Source: JAFCUW01 sp049897565 (GTDB taxonomy: Bacteria; Pseudomonadota; Gammaproteobacteria; Burkholderiales; Burkholderiaceae_D). From it: a stretch of DNA of 64,000 bases. The stretch is from positions 62,001 through 126,000 of the forward strand of contig NZ_JAFCWM010000010.1 in assembly GCF_049897565.1 (NCBI RefSeq), read 5' to 3'. Position numbers and translations under genes: made by a program. The notes under the pieces are model-generated. The model made no database searches. It saw nothing but the letters and a program-made list of their open reading frames with translations, and was not told the origin of the DNA. Positions 9,001 to 16,789 of the stretch are shown here, in pieces. How positions within the stretch are numbered: position 1 is the stretch's first letter; each line of letters opens with the position of its first letter.

Positions 9001-9708
9001 CGCGGCGTGGTATCGGACGGCACCGCCAAGCGCGTCAAGGCGGCGTTCGTCGCCGCCGACGGCAGCATCATCGCAGTCGGCGGCAAGACCGGTACCGGCG
9101 ACCAGCGCTTCGACGTCTACGGCGGCGGCGGGCGCCTGATCGAATCGCGCTTCGTCAACCGTTCGGCGACCTTCGTCTTCAATATCGGCGAACGCTTCTT
9201 CGGCAGCATGACGGCGTACGTGCACGGTCCCGACTCCGAAAAATACGACTTCACCAGCGCCTTGCCGGTGCAGCTGCTGACGGTGCTGGCGCCAACCCTG
9301 ATGCCGATGATCGATCCGGAAGCGGCGGTCAAGCAGAAGGCTGCCGCCGCGGCAGCCGCCGCCGCCGCAGCAGCGGCGAAGCTCGCCAAGGTCGAATCGG
9401 ATGCCGCCAAGCCGGCAGGCGAGAACCAGGCAGTCGTCAAGCCTGCGGCCGAGAAGCCAGTCGCCGCGATGCCGGTGATCGCCAAGCCGGCCGCCGACAA
9501 GCCAGTCGTCGCCAAACCTGCTGCGGAGAAGGCTGCCGTCGCCAAGCCAGCGGCGGAGAAAGCGGCTGCCGCCAAGCCGGTCGCGCCGAAGACTGGGGAT
9601 GCGGCTGCCGACAAGCCGAAAGCGGCGGCCAAGGCGCCCGCCGCGGATGCGAAGCCGCCCAAGCCGGCGAAGCCGAAGGAAGCGCCCCGTCCGCAAGTGC
9701 TGTTCTGA
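6061..9708 (+). CDS. PBP1-like transglycosylase/transpeptidase with long Ala/Lys/Pro-rich tail
   Basis: This 1215-residue protein has a cytoplasmic N-terminus of about 95 residues, one membrane anchor (VLLMLMLLSLFAWWLV, about residues 103-118), a GT51-like region and a penicillin-binding transpeptidase region. GT51 landmarks are ENRELL near Glu248 and AGGSTLATQ near 289-296. The usual second catalytic Glu position seems to hold Gln318 (DKLRQMVSAS), so glycosyltransferase activity is uncertain. The transpeptidase triad is complete: STAK (Ser579-Lys582), STN (688-690) and KTGTG (from Lys1009). Residues from about 1090 onward are a low-complexity tail with repeats like AEKPVAAKPAA. It is much longer than ordinary PBP1 proteins. 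Expected role is periplasmic peptidoglycan synthesis or cross-linking. Confidence 0.85.
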   Translation: MESNSQAGRNYSVASAVRALRARAASINLGRARGAAAAAAAPVLEQELQHELQDPQDQQAAEQRSAQTHLSLVTEAPPEPPAEGAPDGKPPKRRSRIKPALVLLMLMLLSLFAWWLVRESQTSSMQAQFFTSLAKKISYKVEPGPSDAIRFPSDSPYDERLGYANLPDYLAKLKAHDYVIAAQARLSPKMVELADMGLFATYREKTRVGLEIFDYKQQPLFSARFPERVYGGFDATPLPLIQSLLFIENRELLDTTYPKRNPAVEWDRFSKAVFDKSLHVVTGADKRSAGGSTLATQIEKYRHSPDGRTNSLSDKLRQMVSASLRAYQDGEDTTAARRQIVVDYINTVPLSAKLGYGEVNGIGDGMWVWYGRSFNDFNRALRGTIDTPDAALAYKEALSLFIAQRRPAHYLGAGSDDLEELTNVHLRVLAQAGIITPKLRDLATGQKLHPAAGTGIAPPAANSFTTRKASNAVRTHLAGLLGDSRLYNVDRLDLAVASTLNAEAQTAVTARLRGLRDVESATAAGLTGKGMLGNGDPANVVYSFTLIERGADANYLRVQTDNYDQPLDINEGAKLDLGSTAKLRTLVTYMDIVDQLYKRYSPMSPAELKKVVVDPKDRMSQWGIEYFQGLKSGGDRTLAAMLEAALERKYSGNPGESFFTGGGLHTFGNFSKLDDSRILTVRQALRQSTNLVFVRMMRDVVRYYMFQLPGSSAALLSDADDPRRAEYLARFADREGREFLGKFYNKYKGKTPADAQKALLASFRPTPTRLAAVHRTVWPQGTLAEFGAFINDNLPSANEVPADRIARMYETYAPATMSLSDRGYVSSIHPLELWVVGYLRNNKDAGWKQVADASVKERQDVYSWLFNTHRKHAQDKRIAGLIEVEAFLKIHAQWKRMGYPFDSLVPSYATTLGASADRPAALAEMMGIIVNNGQRKPVQRIDSLHFAKGTPYETLVKHAKADKFEQVIAPEVAQAVSEAIRGVVSDGTAKRVKAAFVAADGSIIAVGGKTGTGDQRFDVYGGGGRLIESRFVNRSATFVFNIGERFFGSMTAYVHGPDSEKYDFTSALPVQLLTVLAPTLMPMIDPEAAVKQKAAAAAAAAAAAAAKLAKVESDAAKPAGENQAVVKPAAEKPVAAMPVIAKPAADKPVVAKPAAEKAAVAKPAAEKAAAAKPVAPKTGDAAADKPKAAAKAPAADAKPPKPAKPKEAPRPQVLF

Positions 9709-9730
9709 CCGATCAGAGCCTGCATCTGCA

Positions 9731-9762
9731 CAGGGGTCTGACCCAACGGGGTCAGACCCCTG
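9731..9762. repeat. GGGGTCTGACCC inverted repeat hairpin
   Basis: A perfect 14-bp inverted repeat (9731-9744 with 9749-9762) separated by four bases lies just after the PBP-like gene. It uses the same GGGGTCTGACCC core as the repeats at 1.3, 58.1-58.4 and 63.75 kb. It lacks a T-run on either side, so it is not a classical intrinsic terminator. Confidence 0.85.
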
Positions 9763-9808
9763 ACGCGGCGCTTGCATATTGGGTCAATTGTTGGCATCGT
9801 AGCCTCCC

Positions 9809-11167
9809 ATGAAACCCATGCGCCAAGTAATGTCCCGTATCCGCAAGTTCTCCCAGTTCTCGTTTCGCGACCTGGTCGCCACCGCTGGCCCCACCATCGT
9901 GCTGATCGGCGCCCTGTGCGCGCTGGCCTACGTCATCGTCGACCCGGCCCCGCCGCGCCACATGCGCCTGGCCACCGGCCAGGAAAACAGCGCCTACGAA
10001 CAATTCGGCAAGAAGTACGCGGCGGCGCTGGCCAAGGACGGCATCAGGGCCGAACTGGTGCCCTCGCTCGGCTCGCAGCAGAACCTGCAGCAGCTCAACG
10101 AGGGCAAGGTCGACGCCGCGTTCGTCCAGAGCGGCTCGACCGACGAAGCGGCCGCCCAGCGCAAGGGCCTGGTGTCGCTCGGCAGCCTGTTCACCGAACC
10201 GGTATGGCTGTTCATGCGCGAACCGGTCGCCGTCACCCAGCTTGGCCAGCTCAAGGGCCTGCGCATCAACCTCGGTCCCGAAGGCACCGGCATCCCCAAG
10301 CTGTTTCGCCAGGTGCTGGCGTTAAATGGCGTCGAGCCGGCCGACCTGGCCATCGGCGCGCTGGAGAACACGCCGGCCACCGTGGAGCTGCTCGAAGGGC
10401 GCATCGACGCGCTGGTGTTCTCTTCCGGGCCTGACGCGCTGCTGGTGCAGATGCTGCTGCAAACGCCCGGCATCCGGCTGTTCAACTTCGACCAGGCCGA
10501 AGCCTACGCGCGGCGCCTGCCGTTCCTGTCGCACGTGGTGCTGCCGCGCGGGATCGTCGACCTGGGGCGCGACCTGCCGCCGCAGGACTACCACTTGATC
10601 GCGCCCACAGCCACGCTGGTGGCGCGCGCCAACCTGCACCCGGCGCTGATCGAATTGCTGGTGCAGGCGGCCACCGAGATCCACGGCGGCGCCGGCTGGT
10701 TCCAGCAGCAGGGCCAGTTTCCGTCGGCGCGCTACACCGAGATCCCGGTCGCGCGCGAGGCGGCCAAGTTCTACAAGGACGGAGCGCCGCTGCTGCAGCG
10801 CTACATGCCGTTCTGGGTCGCCAACCTGTTCGACCGGCTGTGGGTGGTGGTGGTCGCGCTGGCCGCGCTGATCATCCCGTTTTCGAAAGTGGTGCCGCCG
10901 CTGTACGTATGGCGCATCAAGTCGCGCATCTACCGCTGGTACGGCCAGCTGCGCACGATCGAACAGGAGCTGGAAGAGGGCGCCGCCGACGGCCGCGAGC
11001 AGGTCTGCGACGAGCTGCTGAAACGCCTTGACGACATCGAGGCGCGCGTCAACCGCATGTCGATTCCGCTGGCGTTCGCCGATAATTTATACGGCCTGCG
11101 CAGCCACATCAACTTCGTGCGCCAGCGCGTGCTGCTGACCCTGAAAACGGCGGCCGCGGCGCGCTAG
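9809..11167 (+). CDS. TAXI family TRAP transporter solute-binding subunit
   Basis: The 452-residue product begins with a membrane segment (AGPTIVLIGALCALAYVIV) and continues with the TAXI-type binding fold: HMRLATGQENSAYEQFGKKY, SQQNLQQLNEGKVDAAFVQ and LRINLGPEGTGIPKLF. A second hydrophobic segment near residue 345 (LWVVVVALAALIIPF) is followed by a charged C-terminal helix, a form seen in membrane-anchored TAXI proteins. TAXI proteins normally deliver organic acids or amino acids to TRAP permeases, but no permease gene adjoins it here, so it may act alone or in sensing. Its 3' end overlaps the convergent rhodanese gene by four bases. Confidence 0.85.
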   Translation: MKPMRQVMSRIRKFSQFSFRDLVATAGPTIVLIGALCALAYVIVDPAPPRHMRLATGQENSAYEQFGKKYAAALAKDGIRAELVPSLGSQQNLQQLNEGKVDAAFVQSGSTDEAAAQRKGLVSLGSLFTEPVWLFMREPVAVTQLGQLKGLRINLGPEGTGIPKLFRQVLALNGVEPADLAIGALENTPATVELLEGRIDALVFSSGPDALLVQMLLQTPGIRLFNFDQAEAYARRLPFLSHVVLPRGIVDLGRDLPPQDYHLIAPTATLVARANLHPALIELLVQAATEIHGGAGWFQQQGQFPSARYTEIPVAREAAKFYKDGAPLLQRYMPFWVANLFDRLWVVVVALAALIIPFSKVVPPLYVWRIKSRIYRWYGQLRTIEQELEEGAADGREQVCDELLKRLDDIEARVNRMSIPLAFADNLYGLRSHINFVRQRVLLTLKTAAAAR

Positions 11168-11622
11168 CCGCCGATCCACGGCAGGCCGACCTTGCACCAG
11201 CCTTCGACCTGCTTGCGGTGGCCTTCGCCGTCCTTGCCCCCTTCGAAGCCTTCGAGGATGTCGAACGCGTTGGTAAAGCCGTGGTCGGTGGCCAGCTTGG
11301 CCGCATGGCGCGAGCGCACGCCGGAGCGGCACAGGAACAGCAGCAGGTCGTGTTTGCCGGCCGCTTCGCCAAGCTGCTCGACGAACTGCGGGTTGACCAC
11401 GCCGCTCGGCCAGCTGCTCCATTCGACGGCGGCGTGCTGGCCCGGGGCGATGGCGACCTGGCCGACCCAGTAACGCTCGGCGTTGGTGCGCACGTCGACC
11501 AGCTTGGCGTTGGGGTCGGACTGCAGCAGCGCGAACGCCTCCTGCGGCGTCACCGCGCCGGCATACGGTTGGTCGGCGCCGCGCTGGCGGGCAGTGGCAA
11601 GGATGTGGTCGGCAGCGCTCAT
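11164..11622 (-). CDS. Rhodanese-like sulfurtransferase
   Basis: This 152-residue single-domain rhodanese has the expected LVDVRTNAER start and the active-site loop CRSGVRS with catalytic Cys98. Members transfer sulfane sulfur, classically from thiosulfate to cyanide or a protein acceptor. There is no signal peptide, so it is cytoplasmic. The C-terminal GWCKVGLPWIGG is typical of the short form found beside core genes in betaproteobacteria. It is divergent from glnA across a regulatory region and convergent with the TAXI gene. Confidence 0.92.
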   Translation of the reverse strand: MSAADHILATARQRGADQPYAGAVTPQEAFALLQSDPNAKLVDVRTNAERYWVGQVAIAPGQHAAVEWSSWPSGVVNPQFVEQLGEAAGKHDLLLFLCRSGVRSRHAAKLATDHGFTNAFDILEGFEGGKDGEGHRKQVEGWCKVGLPWIGG

Positions 11623-11715
11623 GGCAGTTTCCCTTGGGTTGGTAGATTGTCCATTATAGGGTCACATCGTCACGCTTGAAGGGCGCGCGCAGTGGCTCTC
11701 GCTTTTGGGGCGCAG

Positions 11716-11774
11716 TGCGCCCCTTTGGTGCAGTCCTGGCGAAATGCACCGTATTGGTGCGCCATGACGGTGCG
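11716..11774 (+). promoter_or_regulatory. Three NtrC-type enhancer sites upstream of glnA
   Basis: Three dyads fit the NtrC consensus TGCACC-N5-GGTGCA. They are 11716-11732 (TGCGCC-N5-GGTGCA), 11745-11761 (TGCACC-N5-GGTGCG) and 11758-11774 (TGCGCC-N5-GGTGCG); the last two overlap. They lie about 95-150 bases upstream of the sigma-54 promoter at 11867, the right distance for an enhancer, and the gene for NtrC (glnG) is 3 kb downstream. Binding is inferred. Confidence 0.8.
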
Positions 11775-11866
11775 TCAACGAGCCGATGCCGCATGTTGCG
11801 GTCGATTTTCCTACCATCCCCGGCACCTCCCGCACTAAACTGGACTTTAGCGTTGGAATTAATGGC

Positions 11867-11882
11867 TGGCATGGTTTCTGCT
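11867..11882 (+). promoter_or_regulatory. Sigma-54 promoter of glnA
   Basis: The sequence TGGCATG-N4-CTGCT has the invariant GG (11868-11869) and GC (11880-11881) separated by exactly 10 bases, as required for RpoN promoters (consensus TGGCACG-N4-TTGCA). Transcription would start near 11893, leaving an untranslated leader of about 55 bases before glnA. Confidence 0.85.
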
Positions 11883-11949
11883 ATGATTCCTGTGAGTTTG
11901 CGTACGCCCATGAGCGCGCGCTCCCCCCTTTTTATCTAGGAGATTTTGA

Positions 11950-13365
11950 ATGGCAAAGACCGCCGCAGAAGTGCTGAAGATGGCAAAAGACAATGAAGTC
12001 AAATTCGTTGATTTCCGCTTTGCCGATACCCGTGGCAAGGAGCAGCACGTCACCGTACCCATCTCCCACTTCGATCTCGACAAGTTCGAGTCGGGTCACG
12101 CCTTCGACGGTTCGTCGATTGCCGGCTGGAAGGGCATCGAAGCGTCCGACATGATCCTGATGCCGGATCCGTCGACCGCCAACATCGACCCGTTCATGGA
12201 AGAGACCACGCTGTTCATGCAGTGCGACGTCATCGAGCCATCCGACGGCAAGGGCTACGACCGCGATCCGCGTTCGATCGCCAAGCGCGCCGAAGCGTAC
12301 CTGAAGTCGTCCGGCCAGGGCGACACCGCCTACTTCGGCCCGGAGCCTGAATTCTTCATCTTCGATTCGGTCCGCTGGAAAATCGACATGTCCGGCTGCT
12401 TCGTCAAGATCGATTCGGACGAGTCCTCGTGGGCCACCGACGCCAAGACCGAAGGCGGCAACCATGGCCACCGTCCGACCGTCAAGGGCGGCTACTTCCC
12501 GGTCCCGCCGGTCGACTCGTTCCAGGACATGCGCTCGGAGATGTGCCTGATCCTCGAGGCGATGGGCATCCCGGTCGAAGTGCACCACCATGAAGTGGCC
12601 GGCGCCGGCCAGAACGAAATCGGCACCCGCTTCTCGACCCTGGTCGAGCGCGCCGACTGGACCCAGAACCTGAAGTACGTCGTCTGGAACGTCGCCCACA
12701 GCTACGGCAAGACCGCCACCTTCATGCCGAAGCCGATTGTCGGCGACAACGGCTCGGGCATGCACGTGCACCAGTCGATCTGGAAGGACGGCAAAAACCT
12801 GTTCGCCGGCGACGGCTATGCCGGCCTGTCGGACACCGCGCTGTTCTACATCGGCGGCATCATCAAGCACGCCAAGGCGCTCAACGCGATCACCAACCCG
12901 GGCACCAACTCGTACAAGCGCCTGGTGCCTGGCTACGAAGCGCCGGTCAAGCTGGCCTACTCGGCGCGCAACCGCTCGGCCTCGATCCGCATCCCGCACG
13001 TGGCCAACCCGAAGGGCCGCCGTATCGAGACGCGCTTCCCGGATCCGCTGGCGAACGTCTACCTGTGCTTCGCCGCGCTGCTGATGGCCGGCCTGGACGG
13101 CATCGCCAACAAGATCCACCCGGGCGAAGCGGCATCGAAAGACCTGTACCACCTGCCGCCGGAAGAAGACGCGCTGATCCCGACGGTGTGCGCATCGCTC
13201 GAAGAAGCACTCGAGAACCTCGACAAGGACCGCGAGTTCCTGACCCGCGGCGGCGTGTTCAGCGACAGCATGATCGACGCCTACATCGAACTGAAGATGC
13301 AGGACGTGCAGCGCATGCGCATGACCACGCACCCGGTCGAATTCGACATGTACTACTCGCTGTAA
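11950..13365 (+). CDS. glnA: Glutamine synthetase type I
   Basis: The 471-residue product is the normal length for bacterial GSI and catalyses ATP-dependent condensation of ammonia and glutamate in the cytoplasm as a dodecamer. Signatures include FDGSSIAGWKGI, the PEPEFF-type metal-binding segment (GPEPEFFIF), NGSGMHVHQS and NRSASIRIP. The adenylylation loop KDLYHLPPEE places the modifiable tyrosine at Tyr400; the enzyme that would modify it, GlnE, is encoded at 37939-40671. An AGGAG ribosome site lies seven bases before the ATG. Upstream sigma-54 and NtrC-type sites indicate nitrogen control. An intrinsic terminator follows at 13441. Confidence 0.98.
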   Translation: MAKTAAEVLKMAKDNEVKFVDFRFADTRGKEQHVTVPISHFDLDKFESGHAFDGSSIAGWKGIEASDMILMPDPSTANIDPFMEETTLFMQCDVIEPSDGKGYDRDPRSIAKRAEAYLKSSGQGDTAYFGPEPEFFIFDSVRWKIDMSGCFVKIDSDESSWATDAKTEGGNHGHRPTVKGGYFPVPPVDSFQDMRSEMCLILEAMGIPVEVHHHEVAGAGQNEIGTRFSTLVERADWTQNLKYVVWNVAHSYGKTATFMPKPIVGDNGSGMHVHQSIWKDGKNLFAGDGYAGLSDTALFYIGGIIKHAKALNAITNPGTNSYKRLVPGYEAPVKLAYSARNRSASIRIPHVANPKGRRIETRFPDPLANVYLCFAALLMAGLDGIANKIHPGEAASKDLYHLPPEEDALIPTVCASLEEALENLDKDREFLTRGGVFSDSMIDAYIELKMQDVQRMRMTTHPVEFDMYYSL

Positions 13366-13440
13366 GCGCAACGACACTAGCGTTATGCGGATGTCAGCAG
13401 GCGTGATCTTGCCGACATCGAAAGTGTAAATGCTGTGTAA

Positions 13441-13480
13441 AAAACGCGGGGAAAGCCACGGCTTTCACCGCGTTTTTTTT
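13441..13480 (+). terminator. Intrinsic terminator after glnA
   Basis: A long two-part stem is formed by AAAACGCGG pairing with CCGCGTTTT and, inside it, GAAAGCC pairing with GGCTTTC. It ends in eight T residues. It separates glnA from the DUF4124-glnL-glnG genes. Confidence 0.9.
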
Positions 13481-13534
13481 CGGATGTTGTATATTCGGGC
13501 TGAACCCAATAACCGCGCGCACCGCCGCGCACCA

Positions 13535-14071
13535 ATGCTGATGTTTATGATAACGAGGTCTTTCGGAAGAGCCGCCCGCGCCGGCGCCGTCGCTGCCGCC
13601 GCGCTGGCGGCGAGCGGCATCGCGCACGGCCAGGTGATGTACAAGTGCGTCGACGAAGCCGGCCGCGTGCTCTACACCGACACCCTCAAGCCGGGCTGCA
13701 AGGCGCTCGACCTGCCGTCGACCGGCGCCACCGGCCCGATCGCCGCGCCCGCGCGGCGCGGGGCCACACCGGCGCCGGCGCGCAGCACCGCGGCGCCGGC
13801 CGCCACGCCGGCCGAGTTTCCGCGCGTGAGCACGTATCAGCAGAAGGCGCGCGACGACGACCGCCGCGAGATTCTCAACGACGAACTGCGCAGCGAAGAC
13901 AAGAAGCTGGCCGAACTGCGGCGCGAATTCAACAACGGCGAGCCTGAACGCCAGGGCAACGAGAAGAACTACGCCAAGTACCTCGACCGCGTGGCGCAGC
14001 TGCGCGACAGTATCGGCCGCGCCGAAAAGAACGTCGACGCCCTCAAGCGCGAGATCGCGAACATCCGATGA
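13535..14071 (+). CDS. DUF4124 domain-containing exported protein
   Basis: From the ATG at 13535 the product is 178 residues; starts at 13541 and 13547 are equally possible because no clear ribosome site is visible. It has a signal peptide (GAVAAAALAASGIAHG) followed by the short DUF4124 motif VMYKCVDEAGRVLYTDTLKPGCK. A Pro/Ala-rich linker and a charged C-terminal coiled-coil-like region (about residues 110-178) complete it. DUF4124 proteins are periplasmic and uncharacterised. Its stop overlaps the glnL start as ATGA, so its translation is coupled to the nitrogen sensor gene, an arrangement that suggests co-expression rather than a known functional link. Confidence 0.8.
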   Translation: MLMFMITRSFGRAARAGAVAAAALAASGIAHGQVMYKCVDEAGRVLYTDTLKPGCKALDLPSTGATGPIAAPARRGATPAPARSTAAPAATPAEFPRVSTYQQKARDDDRREILNDELRSEDKKLAELRREFNNGEPERQGNEKNYAKYLDRVAQLRDSIGRAEKNVDALKREIANIR

Positions 14072-15162
14072 ACCGGCCCGCCGGCCCGCCCACCCGCGCG
14101 ACCGCCGACGCGGCGCTGGCAGGGCTCGACCTGCTGGCGTCGGCCGTGCTGCTGGTCGGCGCCGACGGTCAGGTCCGCTATGCCAACGCCGCCGCCGAAC
14201 ACCTGCTCGAAATTTCCGCGCGCGTGCTGGCGCGCATGCAGATCGCGGCGCTGTTCGTCAACGGCGACGAACTGGCCAAGCTGTGCGAGCAGGCGCTGGC
14301 GCATGAATACGCCGACCTGCGCCAGGACCTGGCGCTCGAGCGCAGCGGGCGCGACGCGCTGCACGTGCACAGCATCGTCAGCGTCACCGGCGACGGCGGC
14401 GTCATCGTCGAGCTGCGCGAAAACGTCCAGCAGCTCAAGCTCGACCGCGAAGAGCGCATGCTCGACCAGAGCCAGGTCAACAAGGAACTGATCCGCAACC
14501 TGGCGCACGAAATCAAGAACCCGCTGGGCGGCATCCGCGGCGCCGCCCAGCTGCTCGAACTGGAGCTGCCGGACAAGCACCTCAATCAGCTGCGCGAATA
14601 CACCCAGGTCATCATCAAGGAAGCGGACCGGCTGCAAACGCTGGTCGACCGCCTGCTGGCGCCGCACCGGCGCCCGCACATCGTCGGCGACGTCAATATC
14701 CACGAGGTATGCGAGCGCGTGCGCAGCCTGATGGTGGCCGAATTCCCCACGGGCCTGTCGATCCGCCGCGACTACGACGCCTCCATTCCCGAGTTCAGGG
14801 GCGACAAGGAGCAGTTGATCCAGACGGTGCTCAACATCGCCCGCAACGCCGCCCAGGCGCTGCGCGAGCGCATCGCCGCCGGCGACGCCGAGCTGGTTTT
14901 TCGCACCAGGGTGGCGCGCCAGGTCACCCTGGCCAAGGTTCGCTACGGGCTGGCATTAGACTTGCATATCATCGACAATGGACCGGGCATCTCGCCACAG
15001 ATCCGCGATCGTATCTTCTACCCGCTGGTGTCCGGCAGGGATGGCGGCAGCGGGCTGGGGCTGACATTGGCGCAAACCTTCGTGCAGCAGCACCTGGGCG
15101 TGATCGAATGCGAGAGCCGGCCTGGATTGACGGACTTCCGCATCCTGCTGCCCCTGCCATAA
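14068..15162 (+). CDS. glnL: Nitrogen regulation sensor histidine kinase NtrB
   Basis: The 364-residue protein lacks membrane segments, as expected of cytoplasmic NtrB. It has an N-terminal PAS-like domain (about 20-120), a dimerisation/phosphoacceptor helix with NLAHEIKNPLGG (His147) and a C-terminal ATPase domain with the N box (LNIARNAAQAL), G1 box (IIDNGPGI) and G2 box (GGSGLGLTLAQ). It phosphorylates or dephosphorylates NtrC according to the PII protein. It starts inside the DUF4124 stop codon and is followed by glnG after 65 bases, an ordinary glnL-glnG arrangement. Separation from glnA by a terminator implies an additional promoter. Confidence 0.97.
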   Translation: MNRPAGPPTRATADAALAGLDLLASAVLLVGADGQVRYANAAAEHLLEISARVLARMQIAALFVNGDELAKLCEQALAHEYADLRQDLALERSGRDALHVHSIVSVTGDGGVIVELRENVQQLKLDREERMLDQSQVNKELIRNLAHEIKNPLGGIRGAAQLLELELPDKHLNQLREYTQVIIKEADRLQTLVDRLLAPHRRPHIVGDVNIHEVCERVRSLMVAEFPTGLSIRRDYDASIPEFRGDKEQLIQTVLNIARNAAQALRERIAAGDAELVFRTRVARQVTLAKVRYGLALDLHIIDNGPGISPQIRDRIFYPLVSGRDGGSGLGLTLAQTFVQQHLGVIECESRPGLTDFRILLPLP

Positions 15163-15227
15163 GCGGGTGCTCGGGGCGGGGGCGGATCCCACCGATTGAA
15201 CACCAATAGTGCGGGACACGCGAATAC

Positions 15228-16712
15228 ATGAAACCAATCTGGATTGTCGACGACGATGCCTCCATCCGCTGGGTACTGGAGAAGGCGCTGGCGCGCGAAA
15301 ACCTGGCCACCCGCAGCTTTTCCAATGCACGCGACGCCATGGCCGCACTCGAGACCGAGACGCCGCAAGTGCTGGTGTCGGACATCCGCATGCCGGGCGA
15401 ATCGGGCCTCGACCTGCTGCAGGCGGTCAAGCAGCGCTACCCCGGCCTGCCGGTCATCATCATCACCGCCTTTTCCGACCTCGATTCGGCCGTCGCCGCA
15501 TTCCAGGGCGGCGCCTTCGAGTACCTGGCCAAGCCGTTCGACATCGACAAGGCGGTCGAACTGATTCGCCGCGCGCTGGAAGAAAGCCTGCGCGAGACGA
15601 GCGTCGAGTCGGGCCCGGCCGAGACGCCCGAAATCCTCGGCCAGGCGCCGGCCATGCAGGAGGTGTTCCGCGCGATCGGGCGCTTGTCGCAGTCGAACGT
15701 GACGGTGCTCATCACGGGCGAATCGGGCACCGGCAAGGAACTCGTCGCCCGCGCGCTGCACAAGCACAGCCCGCGCGCGCAGCAGCCGTTCATCGCGCTC
15801 AACACCGCGGCGATCCCGAAAGACCTGCTCGAGTCCGAACTGTTCGGCCACGAACGCGGCGCCTTTACCGGCGCCCAGACCACCCGGCGCGGGCGCTTCG
15901 AGCAGGCCGAAAACGGCACGCTGTTTCTCGACGAGATCGGCGACATGCCGTTCGACCTGCAAACGCGCCTGCTGCGGGTGCTGTCGGACGGCCACTTCTA
16001 CCGCGTCGGCGGCCACCAGCCGCTCAAGGCGAACGTGCGCGTCATCACCGCCACCCACCAGAACCTGGAACAGCGGGTGCGCGACGGCCTGTTTCGCGAA
16101 GACCTGTACCACCGCCTCAACGTGATCCGGCTGCGCCTGCCCAGTTTGCGGGAGAGGCGCGAGGATATCCCGCTTTTGGTGCGCCACTTCCTGGTGCAAA
16201 GCGCGCGCCAGCTCGGCGTCGAGGCCAAGCGCATGAGCGAGGGCGCGCTGCACTTCCTGTCCGGGCTCGACCTGCCGGGCAATGTGCGCCAGCTCGAAAA
16301 CCTGTGCAACTGGATCACCGTGATGGCGCCCGGGCAGACCGTCGACATCAAGGACCTGCCGCTGGAGCTGACCCAGAGCCAGGACGGCGTGGCCGAAGCG
16401 GCCGGCACTGCGCCGCCGTCGCCGGTGTCGGCCGACCCGCACACCTGGCCGCGCGCCGGCGCGCCGGTCGCCGCCGGCACCGCCGACAGCTGGATCGGAC
16501 TACTCGAACTGCAGGCGGCCGGCATGCTCAACGCCGGCCAGTCGGACGTGATGGACGTGCTGGGACGGCAGTTCGAGTCGGCGCTGATCAAGACGGCGCT
16601 CAAGCACACGCACGGACGCAAGAACGACGCCGCCGTGCGCCTCGGGATCGGCCGCAACACGATCACGCGCAAGATCGCCGAGCTCGGGATCGACGGCGCC
16701 AAGGACGAATAG
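15228..16712 (+). CDS. glnG: Nitrogen regulation response regulator NtrC
   Basis: The 494-residue protein has three domains in order. The receiver domain (1-120) has acidic residues at 8-10 and the phosphoacceptor Asp52 in LVSDIRMPG. The sigma-54 AAA+ domain carries GESGTGKE, the sigma-54 contact loop GAFTGA and LFLDEIGDM. The C-terminal Fis-type helix-turn-helix is GRKNDAAVRLGIGRNTITRK. It activates sigma-54 promoters of nitrogen-limitation genes; the glnA region upstream has matching sites. A Pro/Ala-rich linker of about 60 residues separates the AAA+ and DNA-binding parts. Confidence 0.97.
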   Translation: MKPIWIVDDDASIRWVLEKALARENLATRSFSNARDAMAALETETPQVLVSDIRMPGESGLDLLQAVKQRYPGLPVIIITAFSDLDSAVAAFQGGAFEYLAKPFDIDKAVELIRRALEESLRETSVESGPAETPEILGQAPAMQEVFRAIGRLSQSNVTVLITGESGTGKELVARALHKHSPRAQQPFIALNTAAIPKDLLESELFGHERGAFTGAQTTRRGRFEQAENGTLFLDEIGDMPFDLQTRLLRVLSDGHFYRVGGHQPLKANVRVITATHQNLEQRVRDGLFREDLYHRLNVIRLRLPSLRERREDIPLLVRHFLVQSARQLGVEAKRMSEGALHFLSGLDLPGNVRQLENLCNWITVMAPGQTVDIKDLPLELTQSQDGVAEAAGTAPPSPVSADPHTWPRAGAPVAAGTADSWIGLLELQAAGMLNAGQSDVMDVLGRQFESALIKTALKHTHGRKNDAAVRLGIGRNTITRKIAELGIDGAKDE

Positions 16713-16789
16713 CGCGCGCACGCGCCCGCAAGGCGCCGATATAGTAAGCTCTGCCTCGGCGGCATGTGCCCCGTCTATATTGGATCGTC

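Noticed and set aside
7447..9777. A 776-codon minus-strand frame across the PBP-like gene
   Set aside because: It is the antisense shadow of a gene with a complete transpeptidase triad, and no ribosome site or domain is seen.
11923..11940. GAGCGCGCGCTC followed by C and T residues as an attenuator of glnA
   Set aside because: The stem would have only four stable pairs with a workable loop, too weak to count as a terminator.
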